NCBI GenBank assembly: GCA_040394475.1
Contig: JBEBSD010000056.1
Location: 1-41,838 of the forward strand
Direction: 5' to 3'
Source of the DNA: JBEBSD01 sp040394475
GTDB taxonomy: Bacteria > Bacteroidota > Bacteroidia > Cytophagales > Spirosomataceae
Length of the DNA: 41,838 bases
Part shown: in pieces, positions 7,619 to 17,108 of the stretch
Numbering within the stretch: the stretch's first letter is position 1
Layout of the letters: every line of letters begins with the position of its first letter
Translations under genes and position numbers: made by a program
Notes under the pieces: model-generated
Seen by the model: the letters and a program-made list of their open reading frames with translations, nothing else
Told to the model about the DNA's origin: nothing
Databases searched by the model: none

Positions 7619-8644
7619 ATGGGTAAAAAGTCGTCCATATATGACATTGCACAAAAATTAGGTATAACTGCGTCCACTGTTTCAAGAGCTTTACGCGATC
7701 ACTCCAATATCAGTGAAGAGGTAAAAAAGCGGGTAAACGAAGTAGCCAGGGAGCTGAATTATAAAAGGAATGCCATAGCGGTTAATCTCAAACAGGGAAG
7801 TACCCGAACGATAGGAGTAGTCATTCCGCAGCTGAACCGTCACTTTTTTTCTTCTGCAATCAACGGCATCGAAGAAGTAGCCTCGGAGGCGGGATACAAT
7901 GTCATTATCTGCCAGACCCGGAATGACGTCCGGCAGGAAAAGAAAGCAGTTCAGATGCTTTCGGAGAGTGTAGTCGATGGATTTATTATTTCGGTAGTCA
8001 CAGATGTAAGTGATTATTCTCATTTCAGGAATTTACAGGATCAGGGCATACCTGTTATATTTTTCGACCGGTACCCGATGAGCGACGAATTCAAAAGAGT
8101 ATCCATTGACGATTTTTTAGCTTCAAGCCAGGCGGTCACCCATCTGGCTGCTGCGGGGAGAACAAAGATCTTTCATTTTGCAGGTGATCAGTCTGTTTCC
8201 ATCTGGCATGAAAGAACCCGCGGATACGTAAGTGCCATGAAGCAGTTGGGAATCACTGTCAAGCCCGACTGGATTTTTAAAGATACCCTGAACCTCGAAG
8301 CCGGCATGCAAGCAGTTGAAAGGATGATACTGAGCAACAATATTCCCGATGCGATATTTTCGTCAAGTGATCACCCGCTGCTGGGGGCCTTGTCTGCCTT
8401 TAAAAAACATGGTTTCCGGATTCCTAAGGACATCGCCATGGTTGGGTACGGAAACGAAATCTTTTCACCCTTTACTGAACCCCCGATGTCAACCGTTGAT
8501 CAGCATAGCTACGAAATGGGAAAGCTCGCCTTTACCAACCTTCTGAAATGCATGGAAGGCGCCGCTTCGGAAGTTCCGAAACAGAGCGTACTACCCCATG
8601 AACTGGTCATTCGTGGCAGCTCTTTTTTGCCTGACAAGCCTTAA
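7619..8644 (+). CDS. LacI-family transcriptional regulator of the pectin locus
   Basis: Repressor/activator of 341 residues. Residues 6-50 are the LacI helix-turn-helix (SIYDIAQKLGITASTVSRAL) followed by the hinge region to about 62. The rest is a periplasmic-binding-protein-like ligand domain (TRTIGVVIPQLNRHFFSSAI, FDRYPMSDEFKRVSIDD, AMVGYGNEIFSPFTEPPMST). It is flanked by three copies of the palindrome CAATCGATTG: two in its own promoter region and one upstream of the following SusC, which points to autoregulation and control of the operon beginning at 8744. The inducer is likely a uronate or a pectin breakdown product such as KDG or a deoxy-ketouronate (inference from the genes it precedes). 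Confidence 0.95.
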   Translation: MGKKSSIYDIAQKLGITASTVSRALRDHSNISEEVKKRVNEVARELNYKRNAIAVNLKQGSTRTIGVVIPQLNRHFFSSAINGIEEVASEAGYNVIICQTRNDVRQEKKAVQMLSESVVDGFIISVVTDVSDYSHFRNLQDQGIPVIFFDRYPMSDEFKRVSIDDFLASSQAVTHLAAAGRTKIFHFAGDQSVSIWHERTRGYVSAMKQLGITVKPDWIFKDTLNLEAGMQAVERMILSNNIPDAIFSSSDHPLLGALSAFKKHGFRIPKDIAMVGYGNEIFSPFTEPPMSTVDQHSYEMGKLAFTNLLKCMEGAASEVPKQSVLPHELVIRGSSFLPDKP

Positions 8645-8667
8645 CCGGATTTTTTAAACAGGCTTTA

Positions 8668-8681
8668 TGCAATCGATTGCA
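8668..8681. promoter_or_regulatory. LacI-type operator 3 upstream of SusC2
   Basis: TGCAATCGATTGCA is a perfect 14-bp palindrome with the same core as the two operators upstream of the regulator. It lies 63 bp before the SusC2 start codon. No clear TANNTTTG element is seen between it and the ATG, so the exact promoter is uncertain. Confidence 0.8.
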
Positions 8682-8743
8682 CTATGCGATAATTATACAA
8701 AGAATTAATACTCAACCCTATACCATTTTAACAATGAAATGCG

Positions 8744-11700
8744 ATGCAGAAACTTTTATGTATTACGCTGAACATCCTGTTTTTTTCAGGCATTGCCACT
8801 GCTCAGACCGTCGTTAACGGAAGTGTAACCGACGGTAACGGTCCAATTATTGGCGCTACTGTACTTTTAAACGGTTCCGTCAGCGGAACAATCACAGACA
8901 CCGAAGGGAAGTTCTCACTCGCGGTACCTGATCCCGGAACCGCTGTACTGACCGTCAGCTTTATCGGGATGGAAAAAATGGAATATGCATTAAATGGGAA
9001 GACTTCCGACATTCATGTGCACTTAAAACCATCCGACAACATACTCGAGGAGACGGTCGTCATCGGGTATGGTACGCAGCGGAGGAAAGACCTGACCGGG
9101 TCGATCGCATCGATTTCGTCCAAAGTACTGGAAAAGGTGCCGGTCACGTCGGTAGGGCAGGCCATGGTGGGCCGTATGCCGGGCGTGCAGATTACGGCTA
9201 CTGACGGATCCCCGGATCCCGAAATTATGATCCGGGTAAGAGGAGGCGGTTCGATTACCCAGGATAATTCCCCCCTGTATATTGTGGACGGTTTTCAGAT
9301 CGGCGGCCTCAACAGCGTGCCTCCCACCGATATTGAAAGCATCGATATCCTGAAAGATGCGGCCGCTACCGCCATTTACGGGGCAAGGGGGGCAAACGGC
9401 GTAGTGATCATCACCACCAAATCAGGACGCAAAGGCCGGACAACGGTGTCGCTCAATTCGTATTTTCAACGGGCAAAACTGGCCCGGAAACTTGAGCTGA
9501 TGAATCCTTATGAATTTGTGATGCTTCAGTACGAGAAGGAACTTCTGGACACGAGTATTCCTGTAAACATTCCGAAAAATTTCGGAGATCCTGAAGATTA
9601 CCACCTTTACAAGCGTGAGAAAGGACATGACTGGCAGGATGATATCCTCGGGGCGCCGACGCTTTCGCAATTCTACAATGCCAATATCTCCGGAGGAACC
9701 GAGAAGACGGTATACAATTTCAGTTTTACGCATAGTGATACACCAGGACAGCTCGTCGGCTCGGGCTTCAATAAAACCAATTTCAACTTTAAGCTTTCCA
9801 GTAACCTGGCCCGTAATGTCAGGCTGGAATATAATACGCGCTATCAGAAGGGAATCACGCGCGGGCGGGGAACGGACGGTGTGAACCTGCTCAATGCGCT
9901 GGAATACCGTCCTACAATGGGTTTGGGGGACTTTACCTATGTGCCAGCCGATGACGAAGTCTATGACGAGGAGCTTGAAAAATACCAGCTCTATAAACCT
10001 TCGGAAGAGGCAGCACAGAACTGGAGAAAGCGGACTGCCACCGGTTTTGTCACTTCCGCCGCCATTAACTGGCAGATCATTGACCCTCTTTCCTACCGCG
10101 TTGAACTGGCTTATGAAGACGCCCGGGATTACGACGACCGGTTCTATGGTCCGCTCTCGGGGAAGGCAAACGATATCGGCAATAACGGTTTGCCCGTAAC
10201 GGAAGTTTCCAGAGCTTCCGGGAGCAATTATGCCTTCCGGAATGTATTTACCTACGCTGAAACAATCCGTGAAAGTCATGGGATTAACGTTGTCGCGGGC
10301 CAGGAAATGATGGGAGACCGGTCGCAGTCAAATTTTGCAAGCGCCCGTTTCTTTCCGCGCGACATTACGGTAGAAAAAGCGCTGGCCAACGTACAGCTCG
10401 GCACTCCTTTTGCGACGTCCTCCTCGATGTCCGGAATGAAGTACAATGTCTCTTCGTTCTCCTTTTTCGGACGCCTCAACTACGACTTTCAGAAAAAATA
10501 CTTTATGACGTTTACGATGCGGGCAGATGGATCCAATATTTTCGCTCCGGGCAAAAAGTGGGGCTACTTCCCGGCTGCAGCCGTAGCATGGCGGCTATCG
10601 GATGAACCTTTTCTGAAAGACCATTCGGTTGTATCTAATCTTAAAATGAGGCTGAGCTACGGTACGGCGGGGAACAACCGAATTGCGGCAAATTTATGGC
10701 GGAAAACCTACTCCATCAATGCTTATGATACCTACGGATTCCTGGAACAGTCCAACAGTTATTACTACCAAAGCTCCCGGTACCTGCCCAACCCGGATCT
10801 GAAATGGGAGACTACCTATTCCAGGAATTTCGGATTGGACTTCGGCCTTTTTAAGGAACGTATCCAGGGAACGTTCGATGCCTACTGGAACACGACGAAA
10901 GACCTGCTTGTACCCTCGAAAATTCCCAATACCTCCGGGTTTGAGGAACAGCAAACCAATATCGGACAAACCTCCAACCGTGGCGTCGAACTGGGGCTTA
11001 ATGCCTATGTAGTGGAACGAAACAATTTTACGCTCGACCTGAATTTCAATATCGGCTACAACAAAAGCCGGATCGACAAACTTGCCTCGGGCGAAGATAC
11101 CTGGTATATGGAATCAGGGTTCAGCGGCGAACTGATCAGCCTGGATGACTACCGTCTGCAGGTAGGAAAGACCATGGGATTAATTATGGGTTATGTAAAT
11201 GACGGTTTTTACCAGGTGGATGACTTCGATTTTGTCAATAACAAATACGTTCTGAAACCTGGCGTCGTTGACTGCAGCCTGCTTTCGGGGACGCCACGGC
11301 CGGGTAATGCAAAATTCAAAAAGCTGACTCCCGTCGACGAGAGCGACCCAAATACCTACATAATTACCAATATGGACCGGAAAATTATTGGCGATACCAA
11401 TCCGAAGTTCTCGGGTGGCTTTGGCCTTAATTCCTCCTGGAGAGCGTTCGATCTGATGGCCTTTTTCAATTTCATGTACGGGTTCGATGTGTACAACGTC
11501 AATAAGATTCACCTTACCTCTTTCTGGAGAAACAGCCTTCAGAACCTCTCCGCAGAAATGAACATGGATAAGCGCTTCCGGTACATGGACGACCAGGGCA
11601 CGAATTTGCTCCGGGAACCTGAGGCCCTCAGCGAACTGAACAAGGACGCCTCTATCTGGAGCCCGCTCTCTCTTACCAAGCCCATCGTGATGGACTATAT

Positions 11701-11950
11701 TGTGGAAGATGGGTCCTTCTTACGGCTGAATACCATCTCACTGGGCTATACGCTGCCCCGCGCCGTGACTGAAAAAGCAGGAATGAGCCGGGTCCGGTTT
11801 TACGTGACGGGGTATAATGTGTGGCTCTGGACCAGGTACTCCGGCTACGATCCGGAGGTAAACGTGCAGAAGGGGCTTTTCCCCGGAATGGACAACAACA
11901 AATATCCCAGAAACCGGTCCTTGACAGCAGGATTCAATATTACGTTTTAA
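8744..11950 (+). CDS. SusC-like TonB-dependent outer-membrane transporter (SusC2)
   Basis: Outer-membrane importer of 1068 residues. After a signal peptide (cleavage near TAQ, residue 21) come a CarboxypepD_reg-like domain (VNGSVTDGNGPIIGATVLLN), the plug (VVIGYGTQRRKDLTGSIAS, MIRVRGGGSITQDNSPLYIV, ILKDAAATAIYGARGANGVV) and the barrel, ending in NITF. Unlike SusC1 it has no STN domain, so it should not signal to a FecR protein; a LacI operator sits in front of it instead. Two other ATGs at 8734 and 8739 are out of frame. It heads a run of twelve plus-strand genes to 27248. The pectinolytic neighbours imply uptake of oligogalacturonides or related pectin fragments. Confidence 0.95.
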   Translation: MQKLLCITLNILFFSGIATAQTVVNGSVTDGNGPIIGATVLLNGSVSGTITDTEGKFSLAVPDPGTAVLTVSFIGMEKMEYALNGKTSDIHVHLKPSDNILEETVVIGYGTQRRKDLTGSIASISSKVLEKVPVTSVGQAMVGRMPGVQITATDGSPDPEIMIRVRGGGSITQDNSPLYIVDGFQIGGLNSVPPTDIESIDILKDAAATAIYGARGANGVVIITTKSGRKGRTTVSLNSYFQRAKLARKLELMNPYEFVMLQYEKELLDTSIPVNIPKNFGDPEDYHLYKREKGHDWQDDILGAPTLSQFYNANISGGTEKTVYNFSFTHSDTPGQLVGSGFNKTNFNFKLSSNLARNVRLEYNTRYQKGITRGRGTDGVNLLNALEYRPTMGLGDFTYVPADDEVYDEELEKYQLYKPSEEAAQNWRKRTATGFVTSAAINWQIIDPLSYRVELAYEDARDYDDRFYGPLSGKANDIGNNGLPVTEVSRASGSNYAFRNVFTYAETIRESHGINVVAGQEMMGDRSQSNFASARFFPRDITVEKALANVQLGTPFATSSSMSGMKYNVSSFSFFGRLNYDFQKKYFMTFTMRADGSNIFAPGKKWGYFPAAAVAWRLSDEPFLKDHSVVSNLKMRLSYGTAGNNRIAANLWRKTYSINAYDTYGFLEQSNSYYYQSSRYLPNPDLKWETTYSRNFGLDFGLFKERIQGTFDAYWNTTKDLLVPSKIPNTSGFEEQQTNIGQTSNRGVELGLNAYVVERNNFTLDLNFNIGYNKSRIDKLASGEDTWYMESGFSGELISLDDYRLQVGKTMGLIMGYVNDGFYQVDDFDFVNNKYVLKPGVVDCSLLSGTPRPGNAKFKKLTPVDESDPNTYIITNMDRKIIGDTNPKFSGGFGLNSSWRAFDLMAFFNFMYGFDVYNVNKIHLTSFWRNSLQNLSAEMNMDKRFRYMDDQGTNLLREPEALSELNKDASIWSPLSLTKPIVMDYIVEDGSFLRLNTISLGYTLPRAVTEKAGMSRVRFYVTGYNVWLWTRYSGYDPEVNVQKGLFPGMDNNKYPRNRSLTAGFNITF

Positions 11951-11972
11951 AATGGTTTTAATCAGAACAATT

Positions 11973-13874
11973 ATGAGCCGTAAATTATCGTTTACCGGAA
12001 TCATTCTCATGGCGACATTAGCCTCGTGTGAGAACTTTTTAGAATCGAATTCGCCGTCGGTGTTTACCGAAGAATATATCGGGCAATCCGAGCAGGAGAT
12101 AAACCGTGTGGTATCGGGAGTCTATGAAGGGATGCTCAATTTTACAAAAGCCAAATTCTATAATGACCTGAACCGGAACACGGATGTAGAGTTTACCTCG
12201 ACTTCCAGCGCAGTCCTCAAAAATGATGGAACAGATTACAATTGTTTCGAGTCCACCAGCTATTCGGCGAATACGATCAATACCTGGAGTAAAATCTACG
12301 TAGCCATCAACCGGGCGAATGATGTGGTCGAAATTATTGAGAAAAGTCCTGTTTACGCCAACTCAAACAAAACGGAGGTCTCGGTTATTTCACAGCTGTA
12401 CGGCGAAGTGAAGACGCTCAGGGGAATGATTTACCTGGAGTTGGTACGGAACTGGGGGGACGTGCCTTTCCGGATGACCTCTTCCCGGTCAGATGAAGAT
12501 CTCTACTTACCGGCAACCGACCGCGATACCATTCTGACCACTATTATTGAGGATCTGATTTCGGTCGAACCTTATATGAAATGGGCGTCGGAGCTTCCGG
12601 AAGGAACCGAAAGGGTTTCCAGGGAATTCTGCCAGGCGCTCATCGCGCGCATTGCGCTGACAAGGGGTGGCTGGTCACTCCGCCCGGATCTCGGCAATCC
12701 GGCAAATACCGGGACCATGAAGCGGAATCCCGACTACAGGGAGTACTATGAAATTGCAAAAACCTATTCCGAAAAAGTGATTAATTCCGGAACGCACAGT
12801 CTGACACTTCCTTATAAGAAAGTATTCCGCGACATGTGCAACTATGTGATTAACCGGAACGATGACATGATCTTTGAAATCGCCAACCTGACCGGCTACA
12901 GCGGGGAGGTGGGATCCTCCCTGGGTTTTCCCGTTACAGCCGGCAATCATCCCTACGGCAAAGGAACAGGCAGTACCAACCTGTTGGGAACCTACATTAT
13001 GGCATTCGACAAGGAAGACAAACGCCGCGATGTAGCCTGTGCCCTGTATAAGTACGATGCTGATCTGAACCAGGTTTTCGACGCAAATCCGTTTAAGATT
13101 TACACCGCCAAATGGTCGATCCTGTATATGGATAATCCGATCGGGAAAGATGGCGGCGGGAAATCAATAGGCATCAACTTTCCCTATATGCGTTACGCAG
13201 ATGTCCTGCTGATGTATGCCGAGGCCGTTAACGAACTGAACGGAGGACCGGACGGCCCGGCCCGGGAGGCGTTCAAGACCGTTCGTCGCCGTGCTTTTTC
13301 TGAAGAACTCTGGGGCGAAAAGGTAGAGCATTACGTGGACGCCCTTCACTCAAAAGAAGCTTTCTTTGATGCAATTGTTCAGGAGCGGCGCATGGAGTTC
13401 GGACTGGAAATGATCCGTCAGCATGACCTGGCCCGTTGGAACCTATATGGCAAAGTAATTTATGATCTTTATTTTGATCTGATTGAGATGGGCAAAACCG
13501 CCCAGGGCCTGGGATCCGGGAAGTTCAAAAACCTTTCACCAAAACTCTACTTCACATCCGTTCCCAATACCAATGGACAGGATCCGAGCAAATCCCTGCT
13601 GGTCGTCAAAGGACTGGATGAATTCCTGGATACTGCCCCGCTGGACAACACCGGAAAGCCCTACGCTTCAAAGGATTTCTTTGCCAGCTTGTACAATGCG
13701 TCCAGCGGCGCGCCTAACAACAGTATCCTGTATTCATTCAGAGGGTATATCAATCCTTCGAATCAGAATTCGGTCAATCCGGAGACGGATCCCGTACGCT
13801 ACCTGCTGCCGATCCCGTATAAGGTGATTAATTCCTACAACGGCAAACTGAAGAACTACTACGGTTTTCAGTAA
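11973..13874 (+). CDS. SusD/RagB-family glycan-binding lipoprotein (SusD2)
   Basis: Surface lipoprotein of 633 residues partnering SusC2. The ATG at 11973 gives MSRKLSF, a hydrophobic core and lipobox LASC with Cys19; an in-frame ATG at 11952 would add seven residues and cannot be excluded. SusD features include INRVVSGVYEGMLNFTKAKF near the N-terminus, YGEVKTLRGMIYLELVRNWG and the C-terminal YMRYADVLLMYAEAVNELNG with VQERRMEFGLEMIRQHDLAR. It ends with the usual RYLLPIPYKVINSYN block. The gap to SusC2 is 22 nt, so the two are co-transcribed. Expected ligand: pectic oligosaccharides (by context). Confidence 0.94.
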   Translation: MSRKLSFTGIILMATLASCENFLESNSPSVFTEEYIGQSEQEINRVVSGVYEGMLNFTKAKFYNDLNRNTDVEFTSTSSAVLKNDGTDYNCFESTSYSANTINTWSKIYVAINRANDVVEIIEKSPVYANSNKTEVSVISQLYGEVKTLRGMIYLELVRNWGDVPFRMTSSRSDEDLYLPATDRDTILTTIIEDLISVEPYMKWASELPEGTERVSREFCQALIARIALTRGGWSLRPDLGNPANTGTMKRNPDYREYYEIAKTYSEKVINSGTHSLTLPYKKVFRDMCNYVINRNDDMIFEIANLTGYSGEVGSSLGFPVTAGNHPYGKGTGSTNLLGTYIMAFDKEDKRRDVACALYKYDADLNQVFDANPFKIYTAKWSILYMDNPIGKDGGGKSIGINFPYMRYADVLLMYAEAVNELNGGPDGPAREAFKTVRRRAFSEELWGEKVEHYVDALHSKEAFFDAIVQERRMEFGLEMIRQHDLARWNLYGKVIYDLYFDLIEMGKTAQGLGSGKFKNLSPKLYFTSVPNTNGQDPSKSLLVVKGLDEFLDTAPLDNTGKPYASKDFFASLYNASSGAPNNSILYSFRGYINPSNQNSVNPETDPVRYLLPIPYKVINSYNGKLKNYYGFQ

Positions 13875-13910
13875 ACACCTGTGGCATTACAACCTAAAAT
13901 ACCCTTTATC

Positions 13911-15569
13911 ATGAAAACGAAAAATTGGTATACCCCGATAGCATTCCTGCTCTTCCTTTCCAGTCTTTCCTGCACGGAGCCGGAACCCGAGGCGGCGGGC
14001 GGGATCTTTCGTCCGCTTTTCCTGGAAAACCAGATTGTCGTGGCGGGCAACAGCATCCATTATGTATGGTATGGCATCAAAGATGCAAAAAACTATACGT
14101 TTGAAATCAGCATTGATACCTTCCGTACGGCGCCGCTCCGGAGTGTTGAGCTGGAAGAAACCCAACTGAAAGTTGAAGGCCTCGATTATGAACGAAAGTA
14201 CCAGGCCCGTGTAAGAGCCAACGGGGCAGACGGATCGACCATCTCGGGATGGAAGCTCGCTCCTGAACAGACCATTGACAGGAGGGTGGTGGCTTTCGTG
14301 CTGGTCCCTGTAGACAGAATGGAAATCAGTGACCATTCCGTTATTGTCCGGTGGGATAAAAACTATGTGGTCGACAGTCTTCATCTGGCGCCGGTCGCAG
14401 GCGCCCAGCCCGGCATCGGAGTGCGCTTGTCGGCAGCCGACGTTGCCAACGGCTATTACACGTTTGAAAACCTCACCGCGAATCAGAAATATGAGGTAGT
14501 GATCTTTAATTCCCAGAATCCGTCTGTAATTGACAGGCCTTACAATGCCGTCTACTTTCAGACATCCGGGATCCCGAACGGCGCCGTGCAGGTTGGGCTT
14601 AACGATAACCTTGCCCAGATGCTCATCGATGCCAACAACAACGCCGATGTGCCTGCCGGCACCACCTACTATCTCCCTTCGGGCGGGGTGTATTATTTTG
14701 CCAATTTTACATCGGGAGCCACTGAATTTGATACCCCGACAGGCGGGAGGGGTATTACCTTTACAAAAGCATTCAACCTGGTAGGATCCTCTTCAGGCGT
14801 GCGGCCCAAAGTCTATATTACGAGCGACTGGAAGTTACAGGGAACATTTACAGCAGGAATCCGCCTGGAAGGGGTGGATTTCGAAGGGCTGCTTGCAGCC
14901 GGGACCTCCACTTTCAAGCCCTACCTTTTTAATTTCAATGCCGCTACTGCTGTTCCTGAAATCACGCTTTCCGATTGTAGGTTTACCAACCTGGTCAGGG
15001 CAATTATTTCCTGTAATCAGGATGACGACACGCCGGCGACAGTAGGGAAGATCGTCATCGACAACTGTATCTTCACCAGTGCGTCGGCCGACGGATACGG
15101 CATTTTGCACGGCAATAAAAATACCAGCAACTTCCTGAGTGATGTCACGATAACGAACTCGACTTTCGCCAATATGAACAACGCAAAAGGAATTGTTGCC
15201 AATGTGAATAAAATTACTACGCCCATTAAAATGACCATCAGCAATTGTACTTTTTACAACAGCCAGGCCGCCAAGGAGTCCTTCCTGGATTTGTCCGGGG
15301 CTCCGGCCAATCTTACCATTCAGAACTGCCTGTTTGCTTCCCCTTTTGAATCAACGATGGTCCGGACCGGTTCCGGTACCACCACTGCCGTTTTCAACTA
15401 CGCGACTTCCGATTTTTCAGCCGCATCCTATAGCATTAATCCGACCATTCTGACCGGAACAACTGCTGCCGACCTGATGGTGAAACCGGAACAGAATGAT
15501 TTCACGATTAAGCAAAAAGATTCACCGGTTTATTCCAGAACGATTGGCGATCCCCGGTGGATAAAATAG
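13911..15569 (+). CDS. Surface lipoprotein with fibronectin-III-like region and DUF4957/DUF5123 beta-helix
   Basis: Lipoprotein of 552 residues. The ATG at 13911 gives MKTKNWYTPI, a hydrophobic stretch and lipobox LSLSC (Cys21); the frame extends 10 codons upstream without a better start. Residues about 35-215 look like two fibronectin-type-III repeats (YTFEISIDTFRTAPLRSVEL, KYQARVRANGADGS). From about 230 a right-handed parallel beta-helix is suggested by recurring short strands (RLEGVDFEGL, ITLSDCRFTNL, IVIDNCIFTSASADG, VTITNSTFANMNNAKG, MTISNCTFYNSQ, LTIQNCLFASPF), as in DUF4957/DUF5123. It closes with IGDPRW, common in this family. Such proteins sit in pectin loci directly after SusD and probably bind pectin at the surface; I see no clear lyase catalytic set. 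Confidence 0.82.
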   Translation: MKTKNWYTPIAFLLFLSSLSCTEPEPEAAGGIFRPLFLENQIVVAGNSIHYVWYGIKDAKNYTFEISIDTFRTAPLRSVELEETQLKVEGLDYERKYQARVRANGADGSTISGWKLAPEQTIDRRVVAFVLVPVDRMEISDHSVIVRWDKNYVVDSLHLAPVAGAQPGIGVRLSAADVANGYYTFENLTANQKYEVVIFNSQNPSVIDRPYNAVYFQTSGIPNGAVQVGLNDNLAQMLIDANNNADVPAGTTYYLPSGGVYYFANFTSGATEFDTPTGGRGITFTKAFNLVGSSSGVRPKVYITSDWKLQGTFTAGIRLEGVDFEGLLAAGTSTFKPYLFNFNAATAVPEITLSDCRFTNLVRAIISCNQDDDTPATVGKIVIDNCIFTSASADGYGILHGNKNTSNFLSDVTITNSTFANMNNAKGIVANVNKITTPIKMTISNCTFYNSQAAKESFLDLSGAPANLTIQNCLFASPFESTMVRTGSGTTTAVFNYATSDFSAASYSINPTILTGTTAADLMVKPEQNDFTIKQKDSPVYSRTIGDPRWIK

Positions 15570-15655
15570 CGCCGATTGTAACTGAAAGGAGCGTGTTTTC
15601 GAAGATTACAAACTCTGTGACAGGTAATTACACCCATTTCTAACGAATAATAAAA

Positions 15656-17053
15656 ATGAAATTCAGCAATAAGTATTTTATCCTGCTGTTCCTCCCGGTA
15701 ACCCTGCTGAGCCTTGAAGGGAGCTGTCAGCAACTGGCGTTTCCTCAGGCGGAGGGCTATGGCCGGTTTGCCAAAGGAGGCAGAGGCGGGGACGTCTATC
15801 ATGTAACCAATCTCCTCGACTATGATCCCAAAACGGAGGCCCCGGTTCCGGGGTCCCTCCGCGATGGGCTACTGTCACAAACAGGGCCCCGAACGATCGT
15901 TTTTGATATTTCAGGGACCATTTCGCTCAAATCGGAACTCAGGACGTCTGCGTCCTATCTGACCATTGCCGGCCAGACGGCCCCCGGAGAAGGAATCACG
16001 CTCCGGGGGTATACCTTTCGGATTGCCGGTAAGGAGGGCAACAGCGTTCATGATTACATCATACGCTTTATCCGTTTCCGGTATGGCGATGCAACCAGGC
16101 AGTCGGGAGATGCCTTATCTACCAATTTTGTAAACGATATGATCCTTGACCATGTGTCCATGAGCTGGGCCGTAGATTGCATCCACGATTTCAGGGACGG
16201 AGCCCGCTTCACGATGCAGTGGTCGCTGGTGGCCGAAGCGCTGAACAGGAGCACCCATGAAAAGAAACAGGCGCATGCCATGCTGGCTTCCTACAGTCAT
16301 ATCAGGGGAAATGTATCGCTGCACCACAACCTGATGGCCAGCAGCAGAAACCGGCACCCAACGCTGGGAGTCGGGATCCGGTGCGATACCAACGCGATTG
16401 TCGATTTCAGGAACAACGTCGTATTTAACTGGGACGGCGGATCCAATCTGGGGGAGACCAGGCATAATTTTGTCAACAACTACTACAAGCCGGGGGCCAG
16501 TACCCGTTATGATAAAAACAAGCCCCTGCGGATGAAATCCCCCAGGGCTACTGCCTCAAAAGGCTATCTGTACGGAAATGTTTTCCTGGGCGCCCCTGCG
16601 GAATACAACCGCGACAATTACACAGCGCTGGACTATGCAGCCCTGGGAGAAAACTATACGGGAACTACCCGCAAGCAATTTGAATGGAACCAGCCGTTTG
16701 TAACCGGAAAGGACATCCCTCACACCGATAGCCCCGAAGCGGCGTACGAGCAAGTGCTGAAAACTGCCGGGGCCGCCTATGCAAGAGACAAGGTAGACCT
16801 GAGAATAATTGCCGGTGTAAAGGATGGGACACACCGCCTCATTGATTCCCAGCAGGAGGTCGGCGGCTGGCCCGAACTCAAAAGCACAAAGCCGTTACCC
16901 GACCGGGACAGGGACGGCATCCCCGATGAATGGGAGAAAAAGCATAAGCTGAATCCGGATAATCCGGAAGACAGGAACGACTATACCTTAAGCAGCGGGT
17001 ATACCAACCTGGAAGTTTATCTGAACAGTCTTGTTGCACATTTATATCCCTGA
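15656..17053 (+). CDS. Pectate lyase, polysaccharide lyase family 1 type
   Basis: Secreted or lipid-anchored lyase of 465 residues that cleaves polygalacturonate by beta-elimination, needing calcium. The leader (MKFSNKYFILLFLPVTLL) is followed by a Cys at 24, but -3 is Glu, so lipidation is uncertain. PL1-like landmarks: GYGRFAKGGRGGDVYHVTNL at the N-terminus, GSLRDGL, IVFDISGTI, LTIAGQTAPGEGITL, MILDHVSMSWAVD (calcium-site strand) and SSRNRHPTLG (the Arg region matching the catalytic arginine in the family, inferred). The C-terminus has a DRDRDGIPDEWE calcium-binding motif of the kind seen on many Bacteroidota pectate lyases. Gap to the previous gene 86 nt. Confidence 0.92.
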   Translation: MKFSNKYFILLFLPVTLLSLEGSCQQLAFPQAEGYGRFAKGGRGGDVYHVTNLLDYDPKTEAPVPGSLRDGLLSQTGPRTIVFDISGTISLKSELRTSASYLTIAGQTAPGEGITLRGYTFRIAGKEGNSVHDYIIRFIRFRYGDATRQSGDALSTNFVNDMILDHVSMSWAVDCIHDFRDGARFTMQWSLVAEALNRSTHEKKQAHAMLASYSHIRGNVSLHHNLMASSRNRHPTLGVGIRCDTNAIVDFRNNVVFNWDGGSNLGETRHNFVNNYYKPGASTRYDKNKPLRMKSPRATASKGYLYGNVFLGAPAEYNRDNYTALDYAALGENYTGTTRKQFEWNQPFVTGKDIPHTDSPEAAYEQVLKTAGAAYARDKVDLRIIAGVKDGTHRLIDSQQEVGGWPELKSTKPLPDRDRDGIPDEWEKKHKLNPDNPEDRNDYTLSSGYTNLEVYLNSLVAHLYP

Positions 17054-17108
17054 AAAGCTGCGCCGGCGCCCCTGGAAAAACGGCCGGTTGCTTTTAAACT
17101 ATCCTGTT

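Noticed and set aside
9422..10279. Minus-strand open frame of 285 codons opposite SusC2
   Set aside because: Antisense shadow of the SusC2 barrel; no recognisable domain or start signal.
17031..17108. Upstream extension of the PL10 gene overlapping PL1
   Set aside because: It would place 26 basic residues before an evident signal peptide; the ATG at 17109 is better.
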